A stretch of 64,000 nt of DNA from CALODL01 sp942492115. GTDB lineage: Bacteria > Planctomycetota > Phycisphaerae > UBA1845 > CAIVHJ01. The notes under the pieces are model-generated. The model made no database searches. It had not been told where the DNA came from and was given only the letters and a program-made list of their open reading frames with translations. The position numbers were made by a program, and so were the translations under genes. How positions within the stretch are numbered: position 1 is the stretch's first letter; each line of letters opens with the position of its first letter. Below are positions 34,908-43,925 of this stretch, piece by piece. Location of the stretch: NCBI GenBank assembly GCA_942492115.1, contig CALODL010000012.1, forward strand, positions 62,001-126,000. Direction: 5' to 3'.

Positions 34908-36410
34908 ATGATCGAACAACCCCCTTTGCTCACTGCGGTCTTAGACAGTCTCGGTATTGAATACACCGCGCATGGTGCGCTCGCCCAGATCGTCCTCCAG
35001 GACATCATGGAGGACTCTCGCGCGGTCACGCCAGGGTGTGTATACGTGGCGATTCGTGGTGTTGAACACGATGGACATCGGTTCATCGATGCGGCGACCG
35101 CCGCCGGCGCCAGCGCCGTGATCGCCGAGAATTCGACGGGCGTTCCCGAGCACGTGCCCTGTGCCGTGGTGGGCGACACCCGCGACGTACTCGCCCGACT
35201 CACGCCCTTCGTACTGGGCCTGTCGGCCGTGCAGCATCGCGGGGCGCTGGATCTGATCGGCGTCACAGGAACCAACGGAAAAAGCACGACGTGCGGACTG
35301 GTCCGCGACTTGCTGTCAGCCTGTGGGCATCCTTGTGCCTGCATCGGAACGATCGCCTATGATCTCGTCGGGTGCTCGCGTCCCGCTCCGTGGACGACAC
35401 CGCCCGCACGTGAACTCGCCGAATGCCTGCTCGAGGCCCATGGATTCGGCGCGAGGCACGCGGTCATGGAAGTGTCGAGTCACGCATTGGACCAGCGCCG
35501 AACGGCAGGCTTGCGCTTCAAGGTCGGCGTGTTCACCAATCTCACGGGCGACCATCTCGACTACCACCAGGATACGGCGCACTATTTGCGATCAAAGAAG
35601 CGATTGTTCGATGCCCTGCCCGCCGATGGCGTGGCCATTGTTAATGCGGATGACCCCAGCACCGCGGACATGATCTCCGATTGCGCCGCCCGCGTCGTAC
35701 GCTTCGGATTCACGGACGACGCCGATACCCGCGCCAGCGCCATCGAATGTGGCCTCGACGCCACACGTTTCCAGCTGGATACCGAGCGCTGGTCGGGCCG
35801 TATTGAAATCCCGCTCATCGGTCGCCACAACGTCGCCAACATCCTTGCTGCGTCCTGCGTCGCACACGCCATCGGGTTGACGTGGGACGACATCGCCGCT
35901 GTGGCCGGTCGCGTCGGCCCGGTTCCTGGCCGCCTGCAACCCGCTCATCCCTGCGGCCACCCATACGCGGTATTCGTCGACTATGCCCATACCGATGACG
36001 CTCTCGACAACGTCCTGGCAGCCCTGCGGCCACTGACCCCTCAACGCCTGTGGTGCGTCTTTGGCTGTGGCGGCGATCGCGACCGTACGAAACGACCGCG
36101 TATGGCCGCAGTCTCTCAGCGCCACGCCGACAACATCGTGATCACCAGCGACAATCCCCGAACGGAGGATCCACAGCGAATTGCCGATGACATTCTCACG
36201 GGTTTCGAGGACGGAAAGCGGCGGCGTATCACGGTTGAGCTGGATCGTGCCCGGGCGATCGAACTCGCCCTGGCGAAGGCAGGCCCCGGAGACGTGGTCC
36301 TGATTGCGGGCAAGGGCCATGAAGACTATCAGATCGTCGGGCGCGAGCGGAACCATTTCGACGACGTCGAAGCGGTCCACGCCTGCCTGAGTGCCCGCCC
36401 CAACCACTGA
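34908..36410 (+). CDS. murE: UDP-MurNAc-L-Ala-D-Glu:meso-diaminopimelate ligase
   Basis: The ATG at 34908 gives 500 residues. A TTG at 34869 lies within the promoter and is rejected. The Mur-ligase ATP loop is G-V-T-G-T-N-G-K-S-T-T (about residue 120), and H-A-L-D-Q-R-R follows in the central domain. The substrate-selecting motif S-D-N-P-R-T-E-D carries Asp-Asn-Pro-Arg, which is typical of enzymes that add meso-diaminopimelate rather than lysine. It catalyses the third amino-acid addition in peptidoglycan precursor synthesis. It heads the second dcw unit; murF starts 7 bp downstream. Confidence 0.95.
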   Translation: MIEQPPLLTAVLDSLGIEYTAHGALAQIVLQDIMEDSRAVTPGCVYVAIRGVEHDGHRFIDAATAAGASAVIAENSTGVPEHVPCAVVGDTRDVLARLTPFVLGLSAVQHRGALDLIGVTGTNGKSTTCGLVRDLLSACGHPCACIGTIAYDLVGCSRPAPWTTPPARELAECLLEAHGFGARHAVMEVSSHALDQRRTAGLRFKVGVFTNLTGDHLDYHQDTAHYLRSKKRLFDALPADGVAIVNADDPSTADMISDCAARVVRFGFTDDADTRASAIECGLDATRFQLDTERWSGRIEIPLIGRHNVANILAASCVAHAIGLTWDDIAAVAGRVGPVPGRLQPAHPCGHPYAVFVDYAHTDDALDNVLAALRPLTPQRLWCVFGCGGDRDRTKRPRMAAVSQRHADNIVITSDNPRTEDPQRIADDILTGFEDGKRRRITVELDRARAIELALAKAGPGDVVLIAGKGHEDYQIVGRERNHFDDVEAVHACLSARPNH

Positions 36411-36417
36411 GGAACCG

Positions 36418-37815
36418 ATGCAGTTTACCGTCGACGAAATCAACGTGATCGTCTCAGGACGCAACCGCTGTGGAACACGGCAATCCGTGCGAGGCGTGAC
36501 CACCGACTCACGAACAGTGCAACCCGGTCAGGTCTTCGTCGCCATCTGCGGCGAGCACCATGATGGCCATGACCATGTCCACGAAGCATTCGCGCGTGGT
36601 GCGGTCGCGGCCATCGTCCAGAACGAGGTCAGTGGAACCGCCGAGCATGGCGTGATCCTGGTTGACAATACCGTGGCCGCTTTGGGCCAGCTCGCGACCG
36701 CTCACCGTGCACGCTTGCGGGCACGGGTGGTGGCAATCACCGGAAGCAACGGCAAGACGACCGTCAAGGAGATGATCGGCCACGTGTTGGCCGGCGCGGG
36801 ACCGTGCGTCCGCGCCAAACGCAGTTTCAATAACCACCTCGGTGTTCCACTGACGCTGCTACAAGCCACGCAGGAGCATACAGCGGTCGTCCTCGAATTG
36901 GGCAGCAACGCGCCCGGCGAAATTGCCATGCTGGCCGCCATCGCCAGACCGGACGTGGCGGTTATCACTGGGATCGGCTCTGCTCACCTGGCCGGCTTCC
37001 GTAATCTCAACGGCGTCATGCACGAGAAACTGTCGTTGCTCGATCACCTCGAGCCCGATGGTCACGCCGTGGTCAACATCGATGCCCCCGACATGACCGA
37101 TCATCTTCCTTCAGACTGTCTGCTGACGACAACCGGCCTGCGTCCCGATGCGGACATCCATGCCCAGCGACTGTGGAAGTCGCCCCGGGGCATCCATGTG
37201 CTCCTGCAGAATGGCGTGGAACTGACCGCACCGCTGCTCGGACAACACAACGGCCTCAATTTGCTCAGCGCCTACGCGGCCGCGCGAGCCTGCGGTATCG
37301 ACCAGACCATGATCGTTGATCGCCTGGCGACGACCCCGCAACCACCCATGCGACTCGAGACGCAACGTTTTGGTCACCTGACGGTCATCAACGATTGTTA
37401 CAACGCCAATCCAACGAGCACGCTCGCCGCCCTCGACGTCCTCGAAGACTTCGATGTCAGTGGTCGTCGTGTGGCCATATTGGGCGATATGGGTGAACTC
37501 GGCATCGGTTCCGAACGCATGCATGCTGCTATTGGCGAACGGATCGGCCGAGGCAAGATCGACTTGCTGCTCGGTGTCGGCGCCATGTCCTACAACACGT
37601 GCGTGGCCGCGCGCAAGGCGGGCCGCGTCGGACTCCAGAGCCATGCATTCAGCAACTTGAGTGAACTGCGTAGCGTGCTGGCCGAGCTGCTGCAGTCCAA
37701 CGATACCGTTTTGCTCAAGGCGTCCCGATCCGGACAGCTCGAGCGGCTCTTGGAACCCCTGGAAGAATTCGGACGCCACCACGGCGAAACGCCCAGTGCT
37801 CTACGAACTCTTTGA
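36418..37815 (+). CDS. murF: UDP-MurNAc-tripeptide:D-Ala-D-Ala ligase
   Basis: The ATG at 36418 is 5 nt after GAGG, giving 465 residues. The ATP-binding loop is I-T-G-S-N-G-K-T-T-V-K-E (about residue 110). L-E-L-G-S-N-A-P-G-E-I and N-D-C-Y-N-A-N-P-T-S are characteristic of MurF. It adds D-Ala-D-Ala to finish the pentapeptide precursor in the cytoplasm. The gene overlaps the mraY start by 20 bp. A frame extension upstream to 36391 would overlap murE and is not needed. Confidence 0.95.
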   Translation: MQFTVDEINVIVSGRNRCGTRQSVRGVTTDSRTVQPGQVFVAICGEHHDGHDHVHEAFARGAVAAIVQNEVSGTAEHGVILVDNTVAALGQLATAHRARLRARVVAITGSNGKTTVKEMIGHVLAGAGPCVRAKRSFNNHLGVPLTLLQATQEHTAVVLELGSNAPGEIAMLAAIARPDVAVITGIGSAHLAGFRNLNGVMHEKLSLLDHLEPDGHAVVNIDAPDMTDHLPSDCLLTTTGLRPDADIHAQRLWKSPRGIHVLLQNGVELTAPLLGQHNGLNLLSAYAAARACGIDQTMIVDRLATTPQPPMRLETQRFGHLTVINDCYNANPTSTLAALDVLEDFDVSGRRVAILGDMGELGIGSERMHAAIGERIGRGKIDLLLGVGAMSYNTCVAARKAGRVGLQSHAFSNLSELRSVLAELLQSNDTVLLKASRSGQLERLLEPLEEFGRHHGETPSALRTL

Positions 37816-38935
37816 ATTGCTTAACCCTCAGGGTCGACCGTACGCCTACACGGAAGCCCTCTTCCGCGCAACCTGTGCGCTGTTGCTCAGCTTTCTTATC
37901 GTGGCCCTGCTCGGTCCGACGGTCATCCGCCTGCTCGTCCGCTTCAAGCTGCGTGATCAACCTGAGTTCGACAACGTCGATGTCAACAAGTTGATGGAAA
38001 ACAAGGCCAATGTCCCAACCATGGGCGGCGTCCTGATCAACTTCTCGATCCTGCTCAGCACACTCCTGTGGGCCCAACTGGATAACTATTATGTGCGAAT
38101 GGGATCGTTCTGCCTCATTTGGCTCGGCACACTGGGCATGGTCGATGACTATCTGAAGCTCAGCGCCGCGACGCGCAGCGGATCGCGTGACGGTCTCAAG
38201 ATGTACGAAAAGTTGCTCTTCCAGATCGGCCTCGGGCTACTGCTGGGGTTTTATGCATTCGATCACGGCACCGTCCTGGCCACACTGGGGCACGGCGGCG
38301 AGGAAAATCAGGAAGCCTTCCGCATCCTGGCCGTGCCGTTCTACAAGTACGGCATTACCCTCAGTCGCTGGGCGTTCGTGCTGAGCGCGATCCTGGTCGT
38401 GACCTTCATTTCCAACGCCGTCAACCTCACGGACGGCATGGATGGGCTGGCCTCAGGGTGCACCTCGATCTGTGGATTTTTCTTCATGATTCTCGTCTAC
38501 ATTGTCGGTGATAAAGACATAGCAACGGAGTTGCTGATTCCTCATGTTCCTGAGAGTGGCGAGCTCTCGGTCATGTGCGGTGCTGCGGTCGGGGCGTGCC
38601 TGGGTTTCATGTGGCACAATTGTTACCCGGCCAAAGTGTTCATGGGTGATGCAGGGTCTTTGCCGCTCGGCGGCCTGATTGCCTACGTGGCCATCGTGAC
38701 CCGCCAGGAATTGATTCTCTTCATTGTCGGTGGCGTCTTTGTCATGGAGGCGATATCGGTAATGTTGCAGATCGGCTACTTCAAAATGAGTGGTGGCAAG
38801 CGCATCTTCAAGATGGCGCCGATCCACCATCACTTTCAATTGAGCGGTTGGACCGAGACGCAAACCGTCACGCGGTTCTGGCTGCTGGCCGCTGTCCTGG
38901 CTGCTTTCGCCCTCGCAACCCTCAAACTGCGCTAG
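37796..38935 (+). CDS. mraY: Phospho-MurNAc-pentapeptide translocase MraY
   Basis: The GTG at 37796 begins L-Y-E-L-F-E-L-L-N, a typical MraY N-terminus, and overlaps murF by 20 bp. The 379-residue protein has about ten membrane helices. Catalytic and metal-binding landmarks are present: M-V-D-D-Y-L-K-L near residue 115, N-A-V-N-L-T-D-G-M-D-G-L-A near 205, and the H-H-H-F loop near 345. It transfers phospho-MurNAc-pentapeptide to undecaprenyl phosphate, making lipid I. In most clusters murD follows. Here only 57 bp separate it from ftsW. Confidence 0.95.
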   Translation: MLYELFELLNPQGRPYAYTEALFRATCALLLSFLIVALLGPTVIRLLVRFKLRDQPEFDNVDVNKLMENKANVPTMGGVLINFSILLSTLLWAQLDNYYVRMGSFCLIWLGTLGMVDDYLKLSAATRSGSRDGLKMYEKLLFQIGLGLLLGFYAFDHGTVLATLGHGGEENQEAFRILAVPFYKYGITLSRWAFVLSAILVVTFISNAVNLTDGMDGLASGCTSICGFFFMILVYIVGDKDIATELLIPHVPESGELSVMCGAAVGACLGFMWHNCYPAKVFMGDAGSLPLGGLIAYVAIVTRQELILFIVGGVFVMEAISVMLQIGYFKMSGGKRIFKMAPIHHHFQLSGWTETQTVTRFWLLAAVLAAFALATLKLR

Positions 38936-38992
38936 GCATGCCCGGTTTCTACCCGGCAGCCACGCCCGGCCGACGTCTGGAAGCGAGAATCG

Positions 38993-40213
38993 ATGCCTCA
39001 GGCAGCCGTGACGCCGAAGAGCAATGCATGGAGCACGCCGGCCCCGGCTTGGGCTGGAGCGAGCCCTGGATCGACCGTCGTGATCATCTCAACGGCCCTC
39101 GCCGTGCTCGGCGTGGTCATGGTCTTCTCCATGTCAGGCCAGCTCGATCAACCGTTCCTTCCGCTCGTCACCCCGTGGTCATCCGCCGCCGTCAAGCAAG
39201 CGGTCTTCGCAATCTGCGGCATCGCCCTGATGTGGCTGATGTGGTTCAGCAGCCCGTATTGCTGGCGCTGGCGACCCACCGGCGATGGCGGCGGTTCGCG
39301 GCCCGTATGGTTGCAGCCGCCGGCGCTGTTCCTGCTCTTGACTTTCGCCCTGCTGGCGCTGACTCTGGTCCCCGGCATGGGGGCAGCCCGCAATGGCGCC
39401 CGGCGATGGGTGCAACTGAGCTCTGGACTGGGCTTTCAACCATCCGAACTGGCCAAACTCAGCCTCGTGCTGCTGCTGGCCGCCTGGCTGCCGACGCGAA
39501 AGGCGGTCATTGACCGCTTCCGAAGCGGCCTCCTTCCGGCAGCCATGCTGGTGGGTACGACTGCGGCCCTGATCATCAAAGAGGACCTTGGAACCGCCGC
39601 GCTGATCAGTATCGTCGGCGGAGTCATGATCCTCGCCGCCGGAGGCAGCGCCAGGCAGGCCCTCGCGCTGGTCATGCCGGCCGCGATCGGCTTCGCCGCG
39701 ATGATCTATTGTGTCGAATACCGCTGGGAACGGATCACCAGCTTCGTGAACATCTGGGACGATGTACGCGACACGGATTACCATGCGGTGCAGTCCCTGG
39801 TCGGAATAACGGGGGGCGGCCTGGCCGGGCAGGGGCTCGGTGCGGGTGTCCAGAAATACGGCTACCTGCCTGAAATCCACAATGACTTCATCTTTGCTGC
39901 GGTGTGTGAGGAGCTCGGCCTGCTGGGCGGGGCGGCCTTGCTTGGACTGTTCGTATGCCTGTGCATCGCGGGCTTCCGCATCCAGCAGCACGCCCCCGAC
40001 CCGCACACGCGACTTCTGGCTTTCGGCCTGACGACGATCATCGGCATGCAGGCGATCATCAACGTGGCCGTCGTGACCGTGGCGGTCCCGACCAAGGGCA
40101 TTTCGCTGCCGTTCGTCTCCGCCGGCGGCTCCGGCCTCGTACTGTTCTGTATCATTGCAGGCCTGCTGGCATCCATTGACCGTGTGACCCACAGGACGCG
40201 ACTTGCATCCTGA
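38993..40213 (+). CDS. ftsW: Septal peptidoglycan glycosyltransferase FtsW
   Basis: This 406-residue SEDS-family protein has about ten membrane helices. SEDS motifs include N-G-A-R-R-W-V-Q-L, F-Q-P-S-E-L-A-K, K-E-D-L-G-T-A, G-Y-L-P-E-I-H-N-D-F-I-F-A and G-I-S-L-P-F-V-S-A-G-G-S. The SEDS catalytic Asp is expected in the K-E-D-L-G-T region or the following loop. It polymerises glycan strands from lipid II with FtsI. The choice of FtsW over RodA rests on its place in the dcw cluster between mraY and murG. The N-terminus is proline/alanine-rich. Confidence 0.93.
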   Translation: MPQAAVTPKSNAWSTPAPAWAGASPGSTVVIISTALAVLGVVMVFSMSGQLDQPFLPLVTPWSSAAVKQAVFAICGIALMWLMWFSSPYCWRWRPTGDGGGSRPVWLQPPALFLLLTFALLALTLVPGMGAARNGARRWVQLSSGLGFQPSELAKLSLVLLLAAWLPTRKAVIDRFRSGLLPAAMLVGTTAALIIKEDLGTAALISIVGGVMILAAGGSARQALALVMPAAIGFAAMIYCVEYRWERITSFVNIWDDVRDTDYHAVQSLVGITGGGLAGQGLGAGVQKYGYLPEIHNDFIFAAVCEELGLLGGAALLGLFVCLCIAGFRIQQHAPDPHTRLLAFGLTTIIGMQAIINVAVVTVAVPTKGISLPFVSAGGSGLVLFCIIAGLLASIDRVTHRTRLAS

Positions 40214-40276
40214 CGAACTCACGGCACAATCACACCTGTTGCGGTTTGAGCAATCTCCTCTGTTCCAGGCGGTACC

Positions 40277-41404
40277 ATGTCGAACTCGGGACCTCTGTTT
40301 GTATTTGCGGGCGGCGGGACGGGCGGCCATCTGTTCCCGGGCATCGCCATCGGTCACGCATTGCGCGCGGCCTGTCCTGACATAGAGATTGAATTCCTGT
40401 GCACCGAGCGCGCGGTCGACGGCCGTGTCCTGACGACAGCAGACCTTCCGCACACGGCTCTCCCTGTCAGACCGCTGAGCATGCATCCACTCAGAATGCC
40501 CCGATTCCTCGCTGCGTGGCGGCAATCGACCCGGATCTGCTGCATGCGTTTCGCCGCACGGCGCCCGGTCGCAGTCATCGGCACGGGCGGTTTCGGCTCA
40601 GGGCCGGCAGTCCGGACGGCTGCCCGCATGGACATTCCGACCGCCCTGCTCAACCCCGATGCAATTCCCGGTCGGGCCAATCGCTTCCTCGCGCGGTTTG
40701 CCGATCGCATTTACGTGCAGTGGCCGGAATCCCGGGCAGCCTTCAGGCCCGACCAGACCATTGAGGCCCTCGGGTGTCCGGTTCGCAAGCCCTTCCTGGA
40801 AGCCAGAGGAGATGTCAGGCAGTTTGGCTTGAGCGCCGATCGCCTCACACTTCTGATCACTGGCGCCAGTACAGGAGCTCAAACGATCAACGATGCCATG
40901 ATGGCGCTGGCCGATGATCTCGGCACCCGCACTTCGTGGCAGGTCCTGCACATCGCCGGTCCGCGGGACGTCAACGTTCTGCAGGCGGCGTATGATCGTG
41001 CACGGGTGACGGCGGCCGTCGTCGATTTCATAGATGACATGGCCCCAGCCGTCCGCCGGGCGGATGTCGTGCTCGGGCGGGCAGGCGCCGTGACCCTGGC
41101 TGAACTCGCGGCCGCGGCCCGACCGGCCGTCCTGATGCCCTACCCCTTCCACGCAGACAACCACCAGACACACAACGCCAATCAACTGGCCGCCCACGGA
41201 GCCGCGATCGTCGTACAGGATCGCAGAGATGCGCCCTCGAACGCCGCGGCGCTGCGCGCTGCTCTGTTCCCCTTGCTCGATTGTGCCGCGACGCGTGACG
41301 CGATGAGTGCCGCCGCCGCACGATGTGCCCATCCGACAGCAGATACCGACATCGCTCACAGCCTGTTGAAACTTTGCCGGCTGGCGCCTACGGTCAGTGT
41401 TTGA
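40277..41404 (+). CDS. murG: UDP-GlcNAc:lipid I N-acetylglucosaminyltransferase MurG
   Basis: The 375-residue protein begins F-V-F-A-G-G-G-T-G-G-H-L-F-P-G, the glycine loop that binds the lipid I pyrophosphate side. It also contains G-T-G-G-F-G-S-G-P, L-N-P-D-A-I-P-G-R-A-N and the C-terminal donor-binding G-R-A-G-A-V-T-L-A-E. It adds GlcNAc to lipid I on the cytoplasmic face, forming lipid II. It is the last gene of the second dcw unit; a gap of about 218 bp with a new promoter precedes murC. Confidence 0.94.
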   Translation: MSNSGPLFVFAGGGTGGHLFPGIAIGHALRAACPDIEIEFLCTERAVDGRVLTTADLPHTALPVRPLSMHPLRMPRFLAAWRQSTRICCMRFAARRPVAVIGTGGFGSGPAVRTAARMDIPTALLNPDAIPGRANRFLARFADRIYVQWPESRAAFRPDQTIEALGCPVRKPFLEARGDVRQFGLSADRLTLLITGASTGAQTINDAMMALADDLGTRTSWQVLHIAGPRDVNVLQAAYDRARVTAAVVDFIDDMAPAVRRADVVLGRAGAVTLAELAAAARPAVLMPYPFHADNHQTHNANQLAAHGAAIVVQDRRDAPSNAAALRAALFPLLDCAATRDAMSAAAARCAHPTADTDIAHSLLKLCRLAPTVSV

Positions 41405-41443
41405 AACGCCCGTTTCATTCCAGTCTTCGAGGGAGAATCTCCG

Positions 41444-41494
41444 ATGATCACTGGTGGTGCGGGTGCGTACGATGCCCCTCCTCCGGCCTGCTGA
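41444..41494 (+). CDS. Possible 16-residue leader ORF between murG and murC
   Basis: An ATG at 41444 lies 8 nt after GGGAG. The frame encodes 16 residues (M-I-T-G-G-A-G-A-Y-D-A-P-P-P-A-C) and stops at 41494. The ribosome site could pair with CTCC a few bases downstream (GGAG-AAT-CTCC). It may be a leader peptide or chance; there is no homology evidence. Confidence 0.2.
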   Translation: MITGGAGAYDAPPPAC

Positions 41495-41576
41495 TCCCTC
41501 GCCCACCGTTGACCATCACCGCTGCATGCATGGTCAGCCTGTGAGGTCAAAACGCATCACGACAAAACAAGTCGGG

Positions 41577-41587
41577 CGTGTTATACT
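41577..41587 (+). promoter_or_regulatory. Extended -10 promoter of murC
   Basis: TATACT (41582-41587) is preceded by TGT, matching an extended -10 (TGn). No clear -35 exists. Transcription near 41594 would give a leader of about 30 nt with GGAGGGA (41611-41617) before the murC GTG. A 7-bp stem TGACCAT/ATGGTCA (41510-41536) lies upstream. Confidence 0.45.
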
Positions 41588-41622
41588 CTGCGTTCTTCGA
41601 GTCGCCATGTGGAGGGAGCCAC

Positions 41623-43056
41623 GTGCCTGACGCTATCCCAGCAAGAATCAACCCGGCACCACACCCGTCGTCACAACTGAGCGGTAAGTACGTGCACCTC
41701 GTGGGCATTGGTGGTTGCGGCATGAGCGGGGCTGCCCGCATGCTCCTGCAACAAGGGGCGATCGTCAGTGGTTCTGATCGCGATGAATCCACCCTGCTGA
41801 TGGAGCTCAGTCAAGCAGGCGCAACGGTATGTGTTGGGCATTCGGCCTCGAATCTCGATTCGCGCGTCGATTTCGTCGTCGCCAGCGCGGCGGTTCCCGA
41901 GGACAACCCCGAGTTGCTCGCGGCCCGGGCCCAGGACAAACCGATCCTCAAGTACGCCCGGCTACTGGGACTGCTGATGGAATCGACTTGCGGCGTGGCG
42001 ATCAGCGGCACGCACGGCAAGAGCACGACCACGGCGATGACCGCCTTTTGTGCTCGTGAGACAGGTCTCGATCCTTCGTTCATCGTGGGGGCCGAGGTCG
42101 ATCAGCTGGGCGGCGGCGCCGGCGTAGGTCGGGGCGGATGTTTCATCGCCGAAGCCTGCGAGTACGACCGCTCCTATCTCAACCTGGCGCCGACCCACGC
42201 TGCCATTCTCAATGTCGAAGAGGACCACCTCGACTACTTCGATGATCTCAAACAGATCCTCGCGGCGTTCCGTGAGTTCGCTGCGCTCGTCCCGAACCAT
42301 GGTGTGCTGCTGTTTAACGAAGACGATCCTGCGTCACGGCTTGCGGTCGCCGAAAGCGGGGCCCGTTGCGAGAGCTTCGGTTTCACGCGCCGGGCCGACT
42401 GGCGCGCCCGCAGGCTCGATCTGTCCAATGGTCTACCGCGTTTTGAACTGTGGTACCACGGCGATCGTATCGGAGAGGCCACGCTGGCCATCCCCGGAAA
42501 ACACAATGTCTACAATGCGATCGTCGCCGTCGCGCTGAGCGTGCACTGTGGGGCAGACCCGGCGGACGCTCTCGCATCTGTCGCGCGGTTCACGGGTGTG
42601 AGCCGCAGGCTGACACATCGCGGCGCTTACCGCGAGATCGACATCCTCGATGACTACGCGCACCATCCGACAGAGATTCGAGCGACGCTCAAAGCCGTGC
42701 GAGATCGCTTTGGTCGCCGTCCATTGCGCGTCATCTTCCAACCGCATCAACATTCACGTACACGGTTCTTCCTGAACGATTTTGCACAGAGCTTCGCGTT
42801 GGCTGACGAGGTGATCGTTCCGGACATCTACTTCGTCCGCGACTCGACAACTGAGCGACAACTGGTGTCCGGAGGTGACCTCGTCGAGTGCCTGACGCGC
42901 CGCGGCGGTCGTGCGGTTTACATCCCCGCCCTTGACGACATTGCAGCGTATCTCGCTAGAACGGTTCGCGCCGAAGACATCGTCCTGACGATGGGCGCTG
43001 GTGACGTGTGGAAGGTTGCCGATGAAATGGTCATCCGGCTTGGTCGGTCTGATTAG
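41623..43056 (+). CDS. murC: UDP-N-acetylmuramate:L-alanine ligase
   Basis: The GTG at 41623 follows GGAGGGA by 5 nt and gives 477 residues. An open extension to 41578 runs through the promoter. The N-terminal Rossmann loop is V-G-I-G-G-C-G-M-S-G. The Mur-ligase P-loop is S-G-T-H-G-K-S-T-T-T (about residue 128), and D-D-Y-A-H-H-P-T-E-I is the C-terminal motif. It adds L-alanine to UDP-MurNAc, the first step of the peptide stem. It overlaps murB by 35 bp, so the two are translationally coupled. Confidence 0.95.
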   Translation: MPDAIPARINPAPHPSSQLSGKYVHLVGIGGCGMSGAARMLLQQGAIVSGSDRDESTLLMELSQAGATVCVGHSASNLDSRVDFVVASAAVPEDNPELLAARAQDKPILKYARLLGLLMESTCGVAISGTHGKSTTTAMTAFCARETGLDPSFIVGAEVDQLGGGAGVGRGGCFIAEACEYDRSYLNLAPTHAAILNVEEDHLDYFDDLKQILAAFREFAALVPNHGVLLFNEDDPASRLAVAESGARCESFGFTRRADWRARRLDLSNGLPRFELWYHGDRIGEATLAIPGKHNVYNAIVAVALSVHCGADPADALASVARFTGVSRRLTHRGAYREIDILDDYAHHPTEIRATLKAVRDRFGRRPLRVIFQPHQHSRTRFFLNDFAQSFALADEVIVPDIYFVRDSTTERQLVSGGDLVECLTRRGGRAVYIPALDDIAAYLARTVRAEDIVLTMGAGDVWKVADEMVIRLGRSD

Positions 43057-43903
43057 AGAACACGAAAACGTCGCCAACCGCACGTGGTACGGCGTGGGTG
43101 GGACTGCGCGATACTTCTGCACGCCGACGACGATCGAGCAACTCCGTGATATTATCCGAACTGCCCGTGAGGAAGGCCTGGCATGGCGGATACTTGGCGC
43201 CGGTGCCAATGTATTGATCCGTGACGAAGGCTTCGACGGTATCGTCCTGCAGCTCGACCCGAACACGTTTGGCCACCGCCAGCGAAACGGCCAGCGCATG
43301 ACGTTCGGCGCCGCCCATGATTGCCCCGATGCCGTACGCCGCACCGTCCTTGACGGTCTCGCAGGTCTCGAGGCCCTCGCGGGCATCCCCGGAACAATCG
43401 GCGGCCTGGTCCGCATGAATGCCGGCGGACGCTATGGCAACATCGGTGATTGCCTGCACGATGTCACGCTCATCACCCACGAAGGTCGCATCGAACAGCG
43501 GACGCGCGGTGAACTCGACCTCGGGTATCGCACGTCGAACCTCTCAGGTCACATCGTCATCGATGCCACATTCGACCTGTCCGAGGTCGCTGACCCTGCT
43601 GCACTCAAGAAGCGTTACCACGACATCTGGAATTTCAAGAAGGACACGCAGCCATTCACCCGGAACTCGGCTGGCTGTGCGTTCAAGAATCCGCCTGGCG
43701 GATCGGCTGGTCAGCTCATCGACCGCGCCGGCCTGAAGGGCGCGACCTGCGGCGGTGCGACCGTCTCGAATGATCACGCCAACTTTCTTCTGGCGTCCCC
43801 AGGCAGCCGGGCCACCGACATCCTGGCCCTCGCAGAACGCATCCAGGAGAGTGTTCGTGAGCAGTTCGATGTCACTCTCGAGTTCGAAATCGACGTCTGG
43901 TAG
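43022..43903 (+). CDS. murB: UDP-N-acetylenolpyruvoylglucosamine reductase
   Basis: The ATG at 43022 has GGAAGG 6 nt upstream and overlaps murC by 35 bp, giving 293 residues. An upstream GTG (43001) is possible. FAD-binding motifs N-R-T-W-Y-G-V-G-G-T-A and L-G-A-G-A-N-V-L-I-R-D-E-G-F are present, as is G-I-P-G-T-I-G-G. The catalytic loop reads S-A-G-C-A-F-K-N-P, with Cys where many MurB proteins have the proton-donor Ser, a variant found in other bacteria. It reduces UDP-GlcNAc-enolpyruvate to UDP-MurNAc with NADPH. Confidence 0.94.
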   Translation: MKWSSGLVGLIREHENVANRTWYGVGGTARYFCTPTTIEQLRDIIRTAREEGLAWRILGAGANVLIRDEGFDGIVLQLDPNTFGHRQRNGQRMTFGAAHDCPDAVRRTVLDGLAGLEALAGIPGTIGGLVRMNAGGRYGNIGDCLHDVTLITHEGRIEQRTRGELDLGYRTSNLSGHIVIDATFDLSEVADPAALKKRYHDIWNFKKDTQPFTRNSAGCAFKNPPGGSAGQLIDRAGLKGATCGGATVSNDHANFLLASPGSRATDILALAERIQESVREQFDVTLEFEIDVW

Positions 43904-43925
43904 ATCCAACGAACAGGAGCATAGC

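Noticed and set aside
38936..38992. Possible murD remnant between mraY and ftsW
   Set aside because: The 57-bp gap holds no Mur-ligase motif in any frame.
39179..40525. Long open frame (448 codons) antisense to ftsW and murG
   Set aside because: The sense strand encodes clear FtsW and MurG; the antisense translation is low-complexity and rich in Arg, Gln and Ala.
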